Assembly (NCBI GenBank): GCA_003241385.1 | Contig: QFPO01000006.1 | Span: 62,001-126,000, forward strand | DNA: 64,000 nucleotides | Source: Rhodanobacter denitrificans | GTDB taxonomy: Bacteria > Pseudomonadota > Gammaproteobacteria > Xanthomonadales > Rhodanobacteraceae | Direction of reading: 5' to 3' | Part shown: piece after piece, positions 51,017 to 59,400 of the stretch | Position numbering within the stretch: position 1 is the first letter of the stretch | How the letters are laid out: every line of letters starts with the position of its first letter | The notes under the pieces: model-generated | What the model was told of the DNA's origin: nothing | The model's input: only the letters and a program-made list of their open reading frames with translations | The model's database searches: none | Translations under genes and position numbers: made by a program

Positions 51017-53440
51017 TCACGGCGCGGCATCGGCCGTCGTGATCGGCAACGGCCGCTCGCCGGCCAGCGCGCGCGCGCGGTCGAGCGCGCTGCGGCCGGC
51101 CTGGGCCTGGCCGAGCGCGAGGAACAGCCGCGCCTGCAGCACGGCCGAATCGAAATCCTCGGCGGCGAAGCGGTCGAGCTGGCCGGCCACCGGCACCGCG
51201 CGGCGCAGCTCGTCGCGCGCGATCAGGTTGTCGGCATAGGCGATCGCGACCTCGGCCAGATCGAGCGGCACGTTCTGCCGGTTGGCGTCGCTGAGCGCCT
51301 GCGCGTAGAGCGCGTCGGCCGCGGCCACGCGTCCTTCGGCGAAGGCCTGCTCGGCCTGCGCGAGCGCGAACTGGATGCGGACCGAGCTGTTGGTCGATGC
51401 CTCGGCCCAGGCGCCGAAGCGTTCGATGCCGGCGGCCGCGTCGCCGCTGCGGCCGAGCCGGCGCTGCGCGCGCAGCGCGATCGTCCAGGCCTCGGCCTGT
51501 GCGTTCTCGAGTTCCGGGCCGAGCGCCTCGTCAAGCACCGGCGCGACCAGCGCCAGCGCCTGCTCGGCCTGGTCGCGCGCCAGCGCCAGCCGGGCGCGTT
51601 CGACCGCGACCAGCGGCGCCGAGCCCGGCTCGCGTGCCGGATCGATCGCGCGTGCAAGCTCGCCGAGCAGGCCGTCGGCCTCGCGCCAGCGGCCGACGTC
51701 GAGCAGGGCCTGCGCGCGGCGCAGCTGGATCAGATGCGCCGTGTCGATCGTCAGCGGCCCGGCCAGCAGGGCCATGCCGCGTTCGCTCGCGGCGAGCGCG
51801 GCGCGCGGCTGCAGCAGCGCGCGATGCGCGACGACCTGGTTGGTCAGCGCGGTCGCCAGCTCGTTCGGCACGCCGAAGCGCTCGAGCTGATCGGCCGCGC
51901 GCTCGAAACTCGTCAGCGCGGCGTCGGGATGGTTGCGCATGCCGTTGAGCGCGCCTTCGTTGAGCTCGACCTGGGCCAGGCCGAGCGAATCGCCGGCCAG
52001 CTGCATCGCGATGCGTGCCTGCGCGAAATCGGCCAGCGCGTCGTCGTAGCGTTCGAGCAGGCTGCGCGCGACGCCGCGGCGCATATGCGTCTTGCCGATC
52101 AGGATCGGATCGCCGCGGCCCTCGAGCAACGCCAGCGCATCGCTGGTGTCCTGCTCGGCCTGCGCGATCTCGCCGAGCCGCACGTGCACGGCGCCGAGCC
52201 CGCTGACGACGCGTGCGCGCAGCAGCGGAAAGGTCTCGGCCGGCAGATCGTCGAGCAGGCGCGTCAGCACCTGGCCGGCTTCCTCGTTGCGGCCGGCCAC
52301 GAAATCGATCTCGGCTTCGCGCAGACGCAGCTCCGGCGTCGCGCGCAGCGCGGCCGGCGCGGTCGTGATCAGGCGCTGCGCGTTTTCGAGATCGTCGATC
52401 AGCAAAGCGGCGTCGATCCGCGACAGCCGCTCTTCCTCGGCCGGCCCGGGTCCGGGCGCGGTCGCGGCCGGTGCCGCCGCGCCGAGCGCCGCGGCGAGCA
52501 GGTCGGTGGCGATCCGTGCCGCCGCCATCGGCTCGTCGGCGCGTGCCGGGAAGCTGCGCACGGCGCCGCCGCGTTCGCGCAGATCGAGATCGACCGTCCA
52601 GCCGGTGTCGGCGCGGCGCAGCCGCGCGGCGATCTGCCAGCGCGGCGACAATGCGCGTTCGACCCGCTCGGACAGCTCGCCGGCGGCCGCGTCGTTGCGC
52701 AGCATCGACACCACGTTCTCGCTCGGCGCGACGCGCTGGCCGGCCTGGCGCAGGCGGCCGGCGACGAACTCCATGACGCCGAGCCGCAGCCAGGCCCACT
52801 CGGCCGGCGCATCGACCGTGGCCGGCAGGACCGCGATCAGGTCGTCGGCTTGCACCGGTCCGCCGGTCGTGCCGCTGCGCACGGCCGGCGCCGGCGGCGC
52901 CGCCGGCGCGCGGTGCCGCAGCCACAATGCGGCGAGCGCGATGCCGACCAGCACGAGCACCGCGACCGCGAGCGCGGTCCGACGGCCCGGGGCACGCAGC
53001 GCTGCGGCCGTCGCCGGCATCGCCGGTTCCGCCACGGCCACGGCCGGATCGGCGAGCGCCGCCGCGTCCGGAGCCGGCGCGGCAGCCGGCACCGGTTCGG
53101 CCGTCGCCGGCTCGGCGGGCTCCTCGCACGGCACGACCTCGGCGACCCAGCGGTAGCCGAAGCCGGCTACCGTGCGGATCGCTTGCTGCGTCTCGCCGGA
53201 GTCGCCGACCGCGCGCCGCGCCTTCAGCATGACCTGGGCCAGCTGGGTGTCAGCGACGTCGGCCTTGCCCCAGACCGCGGCCATCAGCTCGTCGCGGCCG
53301 ATCGCGCGGTCGCGGTTCTCGATCAGATAGGCCAGGCAGTCGAACACGCGCGGCGACAGCGGACGCAGGCGGCCGTCCTCGGACAGCTCGCGCGTCGCAA
53401 GATCGATCAGATGGGAACCGAAACGCAGCCGTCTTGTCAC
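51017..53440 (-). CDS. CadC-like transmembrane regulator with winged helix and TPR-like domain
   Basis: An 807-aa protein. Residues about 1-98 form an OmpR/PhoB-type winged helix (FGSHLIDLATRELSEDGRLR, LSPRVFDCLAYLIENRDRAI, IRTVAGFGYRWVAEV). A Pro/Ala-rich linker, one TM (about residues 152-172, ALAVAVLVLVGIALAALWL) and a 600-residue periplasmic part rich in TPR-type helices follow (RSLLERYDDALADFAQARIA, NALRAQRRLGRSGDAAAG-like units). ToxR/CadC-type proteins bind DNA while membrane-bound. The start is a GTG at 53440; the open frame extends far upstream but that part is antisense to the propeller gene. It may respond to or control the adjacent beta-propeller gene. Confidence 0.85.
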   Translation of the reverse strand: MTRRLRFGSHLIDLATRELSEDGRLRPLSPRVFDCLAYLIENRDRAIGRDELMAAVWGKADVADTQLAQVMLKARRAVGDSGETQQAIRTVAGFGYRWVAEVVPCEEPAEPATAEPVPAAAPAPDAAALADPAVAVAEPAMPATAAALRAPGRRTALAVAVLVLVGIALAALWLRHRAPAAPPAPAVRSGTTGGPVQADDLIAVLPATVDAPAEWAWLRLGVMEFVAGRLRQAGQRVAPSENVVSMLRNDAAAGELSERVERALSPRWQIAARLRRADTGWTVDLDLRERGGAVRSFPARADEPMAAARIATDLLAAALGAAAPAATAPGPGPAEEERLSRIDAALLIDDLENAQRLITTAPAALRATPELRLREAEIDFVAGRNEEAGQVLTRLLDDLPAETFPLLRARVVSGLGAVHVRLGEIAQAEQDTSDALALLEGRGDPILIGKTHMRRGVARSLLERYDDALADFAQARIAMQLAGDSLGLAQVELNEGALNGMRNHPDAALTSFERAADQLERFGVPNELATALTNQVVAHRALLQPRAALAASERGMALLAGPLTIDTAHLIQLRRAQALLDVGRWREADGLLGELARAIDPAREPGSAPLVAVERARLALARDQAEQALALVAPVLDEALGPELENAQAEAWTIALRAQRRLGRSGDAAAGIERFGAWAEASTNSSVRIQFALAQAEQAFAEGRVAAADALYAQALSDANRQNVPLDLAEVAIAYADNLIARDELRRAVPVAGQLDRFAAEDFDSAVLQARLFLALGQAQAGRSALDRARALAGERPLPITTADAAP

Positions 53441-53478
53441 CGGGGCGAGGGTAAACGCCGCGTGCGCGCGTGACCAGA

Positions 53479-53500
53479 GCGCCGCCGCGGACGGCGGCGC
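53479..53500 (-). terminator. hairpin after the beta-propeller gene
   Basis: A perfect 9-bp stem GCGCCGCCG / CGGCGGCGC with loop CGGA, in the 101-bp gap between the propeller stop and the CadC-like start. There is no T tract. It may limit readthrough into the regulator gene. Confidence 0.5.
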
Positions 53501-53541
53501 CCCGGTCGCGAATCCGCCCGGTGCCGGCAGGGCGGAGGAGG

Positions 53542-55743
53542 TCAATCGAAGCCGTCGGCGAAGATCGCGTCGGCGGCGCCGTCGCGCGGCGTCACGAAGC
53601 TGCCGCGCGTCGTCGACAGGTACAGCCGCGCCTCGCCGGCGCGCGACAGCGCCAGCTCGGTCGGCGAGCCGGCCGCGTCGAGGCCGGCCGCAAACGCGGT
53701 GAAGCTGGCGCCGCCGTCGGTCGAGCGGATCACCGCGGTGGCGCTCTGCTGGGCCGCATACAGCACGCCGGCCTCCTGCGGATGGCAGGCGATGTCCGAC
53801 AGATTGCCGCCGGACCAGCCGGTCGAGGTCCACGACGCGCCGTCGTCGGTGCTGCGGTACACCGCGCCGGTGCCCCAGCTGTCCCACATCGACATGTAGG
53901 TCATGCCCGGTGCGGCAGGCGAGGAGCACAGACGGCCGAACCGCGCGAAGCCGGGCAGGCCGGTCACCGCGCCGGACCAGTCGACGCCGCCGTCGGCCGA
54001 GCGCAGCGCACCGCCTTCGGGGCCGTCGTAGGTCGCGACCAGGCGCTGGCCGCCGCTGCCGGCGACGATCTCGATGTCGACGACCTTGTCGCCGGCGGTG
54101 CCCTCGTGGGTCTTGGTCCAGGTCGCGCCGCCGTCGGTCGAGCGCCAGACCGTGCGCTCGGAGCCGGCCACGCCGAAGTCGGCGCCGCCGAGGTAGATCG
54201 TCGAGGCGGTGCTGCCGAAGCGGATCGCGCTCAGGTCCGACTCGAACAGCGTGCCCTGATCGGGGCCGAGGCTGGTCCAGCTGCCGTCGCCGTTGCGGCG
54301 GTACAGGCCTTCCGGCGCGACCGAGCTCGGCCCGCTCGACAGCGCGAACAGCGTGCCGTCCGGCGCGTAGCGGACGTTGCTGTAGCGCGTCGGCGGCACC
54401 GGCTCGGCGGTCCAGGTCGCGCCGCCGTCGGCCGAGGTCAGGATGCCGCCGTTGTTGTTGCCCTGGAACGCGACCGCGACGTGGTCGGGCTCGGCCGGAC
54501 TGGTGTCCACGGCCATCAGCGGCAGCTCGGCGATGCCGATCGTCGAGGCCGCGAACGCATCGCCACCGTCGGCGGAACGATAGACGCCGAGCGAGGACGC
54601 GCCGACCAGGATCACGTCCGGGTTGCCCGGCGCATAGCGCACCGACTGCGCCGACAGGATCGTGCTGCCGCCGATGCCGGTCTCCCAGGTCGCGCCGCCG
54701 TCGGTCGTGCGGTTGATGCCGCCGCCGTCGATCGCGGCCAGGATCGTCTGTGGATCGGTCGGATCCACGGCGATGTCGGTCACCACGCGCAGCGGCCAGC
54801 CGGCGTCGTGCAGCGCGGTCCAGGTCTGGCCGAGATCGGTCGAGGCGTAGAGGCCGACGAACTGCGAGCCGAACATCTGCCCGCCGCCGACCAGCAGCCG
54901 GATGCCGTCGTAATGAACCGCGCGTATCGGATTGGCCGGCAGGCCGGTCGAGCGGTTGGTCCAGCTGGAGCCGCCGTTGGTGGTGACCCAGACCTCGCCG
55001 CCGCCCATCCAGCCGCCGAACGTCGCGATCACGATCTGCGGGTCGACCGGATGGATCGCGATCGCGGTCGCGCTCATCGGCGTCGGCCGTGCCGGCGTGA
55101 CGTTGCTCCAGGTCGCGCCGCCGTCGGTCGAGCGCACGATATTGGCGGCCTGGGTGCCGAACGCGTCGTCGACGCCGGCCCAGATCGTCGAGGGATTGCC
55201 CGGGTCGACCGCGATCGCGGCGGTCAGCTGATTGGGTCCGATGCCCAGGTCGTGCTGGGTCCAGCTGTTGCCGCCGTCGCTGCTGCTGAAGACGCCGCCG
55301 TCGGTGCCGACGAAGACGGTGCCGGTCGTCGCGAACGCGATGTCGAAGACGCTGCGGAACGCCAGCGCCGGTACCGCGCTCCAGTGCGCGGCGCCGTCGG
55401 TCGAGCGGTACAGCGTGCCGCCGCCGGCGCCGCCCGGCGCGGTGCCGGCGAACACCAGATCCGGTTGCGTCGGCGACGCGGCGACGCTGGTGACGTCGCC
55501 GCCGTACGGTCCGAGCGCGCTCCAGGCGGCCGGTACGCCGCCGCCGCGCGGCGCCGTCGAGGCGGCGTCGTCGAGCCGCACGGAGCGCAGCGGCCGGCGG
55601 CCGGCATGGTCGCCGCGTTCGGCATGACGCGCGTCGAAGCCGGCGGCGCCGGGCGGCAGCGCGGGCGTCGCCGCGCCGGCAGCCAGCGCGGTCGCTGCGG
55701 CGGCGCAACAGGTCAGGGTCAGGATCAGGCTGCGTTGGGTCAT
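53542..55743 (-). CDS. secreted BNR/sortilin-type beta-propeller protein
   Basis: A 733-aa protein with a signal peptide (SLILTLTCCAAAATALAAGA). At least eight Asp-box/BNR motifs of the form STDGGATW recur about every 50-70 residues (SSDGGNSW, STDLGQTW, TTDGGATW, SADGGATW, STDDGASW, STDGGASF). This is the multi-bladed propeller of sialidase/VPS10-like proteins. The catalytic arginine triad of sialidases is not evident, so binding rather than hydrolysis is likely. The C-terminus ends in IFADGFD, similar to the copper protein at 24016. It lies just upstream of the CadC-like regulator on the same strand. Confidence 0.88.
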   Translation of the reverse strand: MTQRSLILTLTCCAAAATALAAGAATPALPPGAAGFDARHAERGDHAGRRPLRSVRLDDAASTAPRGGGVPAAWSALGPYGGDVTSVAASPTQPDLVFAGTAPGGAGGGTLYRSTDGAAHWSAVPALAFRSVFDIAFATTGTVFVGTDGGVFSSSDGGNSWTQHDLGIGPNQLTAAIAVDPGNPSTIWAGVDDAFGTQAANIVRSTDGGATWSNVTPARPTPMSATAIAIHPVDPQIVIATFGGWMGGGEVWVTTNGGSSWTNRSTGLPANPIRAVHYDGIRLLVGGGQMFGSQFVGLYASTDLGQTWTALHDAGWPLRVVTDIAVDPTDPQTILAAIDGGGINRTTDGGATWETGIGGSTILSAQSVRYAPGNPDVILVGASSLGVYRSADGGDAFAASTIGIAELPLMAVDTSPAEPDHVAVAFQGNNNGGILTSADGGATWTAEPVPPTRYSNVRYAPDGTLFALSSGPSSVAPEGLYRRNGDGSWTSLGPDQGTLFESDLSAIRFGSTASTIYLGGADFGVAGSERTVWRSTDGGATWTKTHEGTAGDKVVDIEIVAGSGGQRLVATYDGPEGGALRSADGGVDWSGAVTGLPGFARFGRLCSSPAAPGMTYMSMWDSWGTGAVYRSTDDGASWTSTGWSGGNLSDIACHPQEAGVLYAAQQSATAVIRSTDGGASFTAFAAGLDAAGSPTELALSRAGEARLYLSTTRGSFVTPRDGAADAIFADGFD

Positions 55744-56481
55744 CGGACACCTCGTGGCAGGGGGCTGAAGGCGTACGCGGCCCGGCATCCGGGCCAGGCC
55801 GCGGCGGATCGCCGTCCGTCGCGCGCCGCAGCGGTGCGCCCTCGTCGTTCGGGCGCGGTGCCGGATGCGTGCAGGCCGGATGGCAGACCCTTAGCCTGCC
55901 GCAATCGATCGTCGAATGCGTTTGCGGCGTCTTTCGTTCGTGTTTGCGCGGCCGCCGAAACAGTGAACGCGAGCACGAAATGCGAGGCCGGGCCTCGCGC
56001 CTTCGGCATTCAGCGATGCGCAGCGGTCTCGCCGTGCGGCGGGCGGGCGCGCATCGCGCGAGCCGTCGTCGCGACGGGGCGGGTGCGATGCGGTCGATAC
56101 CGGCACGCCGCGGTGCGCGGCTCCGGCATGACGTATCGGCGCTGCGATGCGCGCCGCCGGAAGGGACTTGCGTCGAGGAACGAACGCGCCTGGGCGTCGA
56201 ACCAATGTCGCCGTGAACGGCGACCTCGGCGTGTTGCGATGCGACAGGTCTTGCCGGTCCTAAAGTCGCCGGCAGACGCGCCCGGCATCGTCCGTCGCGC
56301 GTCTGGAAGGCGAGACCCGCGCGTTCGCGGCTTCGATCGGTGCTGCGCGATCGAGCGGCGCGATCGGCGCGCCGCATCGTCGCGAACCGATCGCCCCGCG
56401 ACCGACTCGGGCGTGATCGCTACGCGGACCCGCAGGCTGAGTCGGTCAGCCTGCGAGAGGCAGCAGAAACGCGTGCGCCGC
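55744..56481. other. 738-bp intergenic region without a supported gene
   Basis: No open frame here has convincing protein character: those on either strand are Arg- and Ala-rich and lack starts with ribosome sites. No tRNA, terminator with T tract, or repeat family was recognised apart from the hairpin at 56431-56455. The stretch around 55900-55980 is less GC-rich and may hold the propeller-gene promoter. Confidence 0.55.
56431..56455 (-). terminator. hairpin downstream of the small periplasmic protein gene
   Basis: A perfect 10-bp stem CGCAGGCTGA / TCAGCCTGCG around GTCGG, 27 bp past the stop at 56482. No T tract follows on the minus strand. It may mark the 3' end of the pigment-cluster transcript. 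Confidence 0.55.
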
Positions 56482-56925
56482 TTACTCGGCGACCTTCGCG
56501 TAGCTGCCCTTCAGCGTGACGCCGGTGACGAACGCGCCGTCGTGGCATTCGTAGTCGGTCGGGCTGGTCTTGGTGTTCTTCTTGTAGTAGCTGACCATGC
56601 CGATCACCGCGTTGGCGCCGATCTGCTTGGCCTTCTGCTCGAACGCGATCAGCGCCGACAGCGCGGCCCACTGGCAGGCGCGGTCGACGCCCTTGCCGGC
56701 GCTGTTGGTCTTCTTGTTCGACACGTCCGAGCTCATCTTCTGCAGGACCTTGGGCGTCTTCTGGCCTTCCAGATAGAACGCGACCGATCCGTCGAGCTTG
56801 CCCTCGGCCTTGCCGAGCTCGATGACGTCCTTGAGCGGCAGCATGTGGGCGTCGTCACGGGCGAACGCGGGTGCAGCGGTGGCCAGCATCAGCGTGGCCA
56901 GAGCGGTGGCGATGACGGTCTTCAT
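56482..56925 (-). CDS. small exported protein, YbjQ-like pattern, function unknown
   Basis: A 147-aa protein with a signal peptide (TVIATALATLMLATAAPAFA). The mature part has a pattern recalling heavy-metal-binding YbjQ/UPF0145 folds (KQIGANAVIGMVSYYKKNT, VTGVTLKGSYAKV) and two Cys (RACQW, YECHD) that could pair. Homologues are often labelled 'excinuclease ATPase subunit', which this sequence does not support. AGGAGA lies before the ATG at 56925. It follows the second ketosynthase of the pigment cluster by 28 bp, so it may be cotranscribed. Confidence 0.7.
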   Translation of the reverse strand: MKTVIATALATLMLATAAPAFARDDAHMLPLKDVIELGKAEGKLDGSVAFYLEGQKTPKVLQKMSSDVSNKKTNSAGKGVDRACQWAALSALIAFEQKAKQIGANAVIGMVSYYKKNTKTSPTDYECHDGAFVTGVTLKGSYAKVAE

Positions 56926-56953
56926 CAGGGGTCTCCTTCGGAAACGGCGGGGG

Positions 56954-58204
56954 TCAGTCACGCCAGCGGCGCAGCACCAGCGAGGTGTTGATGCCGCCGA
57001 ACGCGAAGTTGTTGGTCATGACGAGGTCGGTGTCGATCGCGCGACCATCGCCGGTCACGTGGTCGAGCGGCGCACAGCGCGGATCGACGGCGCCGAGGTT
57101 GACGGTCGGCGCGAACCAGCCGCTGCGCATCATCTCCAGCGTGATCCAGGCCTCCAGCGCGCCGCAGGCGCCGAGCGTGTGGCCCATGTAGCTCTTCAGC
57201 GACGAAATCGCGATGCGCTCGCCGAACACCGCATGGGTCGCCGCGGCCTCGGCGACGTCGCCCTGGTCGGTCGCGGTGCCGTGCGCATTGACGTAGACGA
57301 TCGCATCGGCCGGCAGGCCGGCGTCGGCCAGCGCCAGGCGCATCGCCGCGGCCATCGTCTCGCTGTTCGGATGGGTCACGTGGCGGCCGTCGCTGTTGGT
57401 GCCGAAGCCGACGATCTCGCCGAGGATCCGTGCGCCGCGCGCGCGAGCGTGCTCGAGCTCCTCGAGCACGAACGTGCAGGCGCCCTCGCCGAGCACCAGG
57501 CCGTCGCGCTCGGCGTCGAACGGACGCGGCGTCAGCTGCGGCTCGTGGTTGTGGCGCACGCTGGTCGCGAACAGCGTGTCGAACACGGCCGCCTGCGTCG
57601 CGTCCAGTTCCTCGGCGCCGCCGGCGAGCATCGCGACCTGGTGGCCGGCCTTGATCGCCTCGTACGCGTAGCCCAGGCCCTGGCTGCCCGAGGTGCAGGC
57701 GCTGGACGTCGTGACGACGCGGCCGGTGATGCCGAAGAACACGCCGATGTTGACCGGCGCGGTGTGCGACATCATGCGGATGTAGGTCGTCGCATTGATG
57801 CCTTCGGTGGTCTTCTCGGCGATCATCCGGCCGAAGTCGCCGATCGCGACCGGCGAGCCGGACGAGGAGCCGTAGGCGATGCCGACGCGGCCGCTGCCGA
57901 GCAGCGGATCGCCGAGCAGGCCGGCGTCGGCCAGCGCGAGCTCGCTGGCGCGCGTGGCCATCAGCGCGACGCGGCCCATGCTGCGCGTGTTCTTGCGGTT
58001 GTAGGTCTCCGCCGGCAGCTCGAATGCGGCCGCGCGCGCGCCGACGCGCGTGTTGAGCCCTTCGTAGGCGTCCCACTCGTCGATGTACGAGACCGCATTG
58101 CGTCCCTCGCGCAGACGCGCCTGGACGCTCGGCCAGTCGTTGCCGAGCGGACTGATCGCGCCGACGCCGGTCACCACGACGCGTCGCGTGGCCGCCGGGC
58201 TCAT
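56954..58204 (-). CDS. beta-ketoacyl-ACP synthase of the aryl-polyene cluster (ApeR-like)
   Basis: A 416-aa FabF-type ketosynthase with the Cys-His-His triad: Cys in TTSSACTSGSQGLGYAYE, His in VNAHGTATDQGD and His in SYMGHTLGACGALEA. ITGRVVTTSSA replaces the usual IxGPxxxxxTAC phrase. Together with the next three genes it forms the set ketosynthase-dehydratase-ketoreductase-ketosynthase that matches ApeO-ApeP-ApeQ-ApeR in order. It elongates the conjugated polyene chain. It starts 10 bp after the ketoreductase stop. Confidence 0.9.
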   Translation of the reverse strand: MSPAATRRVVVTGVGAISPLGNDWPSVQARLREGRNAVSYIDEWDAYEGLNTRVGARAAAFELPAETYNRKNTRSMGRVALMATRASELALADAGLLGDPLLGSGRVGIAYGSSSGSPVAIGDFGRMIAEKTTEGINATTYIRMMSHTAPVNIGVFFGITGRVVTTSSACTSGSQGLGYAYEAIKAGHQVAMLAGGAEELDATQAAVFDTLFATSVRHNHEPQLTPRPFDAERDGLVLGEGACTFVLEELEHARARGARILGEIVGFGTNSDGRHVTHPNSETMAAAMRLALADAGLPADAIVYVNAHGTATDQGDVAEAAATHAVFGERIAISSLKSYMGHTLGACGALEAWITLEMMRSGWFAPTVNLGAVDPRCAPLDHVTGDGRAIDTDLVMTNNFAFGGINTSLVLRRWRD

Positions 58205-58214
58205 GCCTGCACCC

Positions 58215-58946
58215 TCATCCCACCAGACCTCCGTTCACAGAAATCACCTGGCGCGTGATATAGGCGGCGTCCTCGCCCATCAGGAAGCTGACCACCGCCG
58301 CGACCTCGGCCGGCTTGCCGACGCGGCCGGCCGGGATCAGCTTCAGCGCCTCGTCGAGGACGCGCGGATCGACCATCTCGGTGTCGATCAGGCCCGGCGC
58401 GACGCAATTGACGGTGATCGCGCGGCTCGCCAGTTCGACCGCCAGCGCCTTGGTGGCGCCGATGATGCCGGCCTTGGCGGCGCTGTAGTTGACCTGCCCG
58501 CGGTTGCCGATGATGCCCGAAACCGATGCCAGCGTGACGATGCGGCCGGGCTTGCGGCGGCGGACCAGCGGCATCGTCAGCGGATGCAGCACGTTGTAGA
58601 AGCCGTCCAGATTGGTGTGGACCACCGCGTCCCAGTCCTCCGGCGGCATCGCCGGAAACGCGTTGTCGCGCGCGATGCCGGCATTGCAGACGATGCCGTA
58701 CGGACAGCCGTGCGCCTCGACGTCGGCGAGCAGCGCCTCGGCCGTGCCGGCACGGTCGGCCACGTCGAACATCAGCACGCGCGCGCTGCGGCCGAGCGCG
58801 CCGATCTCCTCGGCGACCGCGTCGGCTTCGGCCTTGCGGCTGCGGCAGTGCAGGACCAGGTCGTAGCCGTCGCGCGCCAGGCGCAGCGCGATCGCGCGGC
58901 CGATGCCGCGGCTGGAGCCGGTGACCAGGATCGTCTTGTCAGTCAT
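58215..58946 (-). CDS. 3-oxoacyl-ACP reductase of the aryl-polyene cluster (ApeQ/FabG-like)
   Basis: A 243-aa short-chain dehydrogenase: NADP site TGSSRGIGRAIAL, NAGIARDN, catalytic Ser in LASVSGIIGNRGQ and the YxxxK pair in NYSAAKAGIIG, and C-terminal GEDAAYITRQVISVNGGL. It reduces the beta-keto group between extension rounds. The start at 58946 overlaps the dehydratase stop (58939-58941); an upstream ATG at 58976 is possible but would lie deep in the dehydratase gene. Housekeeping FabG is similar; the gene neighbourhood assigns it to the polyene pathway. Confidence 0.92.
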   Translation of the reverse strand: MTDKTILVTGSSRGIGRAIALRLARDGYDLVLHCRSRKAEADAVAEEIGALGRSARVLMFDVADRAGTAEALLADVEAHGCPYGIVCNAGIARDNAFPAMPPEDWDAVVHTNLDGFYNVLHPLTMPLVRRRKPGRIVTLASVSGIIGNRGQVNYSAAKAGIIGATKALAVELASRAITVNCVAPGLIDTEMVDPRVLDEALKLIPAGRVGKPAEVAAVVSFLMGEDAAYITRQVISVNGGLVG

Positions 58947-59400
58947 CGCGTCCCCGTTGCAGCAAGGCGGCCGCATCGGCCGGTTCGAACACGGTCAGTG
59001 CGGCTTCGGCCACGGTCTGCGCCGCCTGCGTGATGCGGCAGTCGAACTGGCCCAGACCGTTGTCGGCCAGATACTCGCAGCGGATCTCCACGCGCAGCGT
59101 CTGCCCCGGCAGGAAGCGCGCGACCGTGCAGCGGTAGCGCCGGCTGCCGAGCAGGAAGCCGACCTTCGGCGTGCCGCCGCCGGCACGCGCGCGCAGGCCG
59201 GCCCAGGCCGCGATCGCCTGCGCCATGTACTCGATGCCGACCCAGCCGCCGACGCCTTCGCCGTCGAAGAACAGGCCGTCGGCGCGGATGTCGACCTCGG
59301 CGACCAGGCGGTCGGCGTCGGCCTCGATCGCGCGATCGAGCAGGCGCATGCGTCCGGCGTGCGGCAGCAGGTCGGCGATCGGCAGCGTGACCGGCGTCAT
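58939..59400 (-). CDS. hot-dog 3-hydroxyacyl-ACP dehydratase of the aryl-polyene cluster (ApeP-like)
   Basis: A 153-aa hot-dog-fold protein. The start PVTLPIADLLPHAGRMRLLD resembles FabZ/ApeI-type dehydratases (the FabZ motif LPHRxP is altered to LPHAGRM). GWVGIEYMAQAIAAWAGL is the central helix with the catalytic Glu. It removes water to produce the conjugated double bonds. ATG 59400 overlaps the ketosynthase stop and its own stop overlaps the reductase start, so translation is tightly coupled. Confidence 0.88.
   Translation of the reverse strand: MTPVTLPIADLLPHAGRMRLLDRAIEADADRLVAEVDIRADGLFFDGEGVGGWVGIEYMAQAIAAWAGLRARAGGGTPKVGFLLGSRRYRCTVARFLPGQTLRVEIRCEYLADNGLGQFDCRITQAAQTVAEAALTVFEPADAAALLQRGRDD

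Noticed and set aside
53441..56377. Upstream extension of the CadC-like gene to a 1786-codon frame.
   Set aside because: The extension is Arg/Pro-rich, runs across the propeller gene on the same strand in another frame, and has no domain character. The winged-helix domain begins right after the GTG at 53440.
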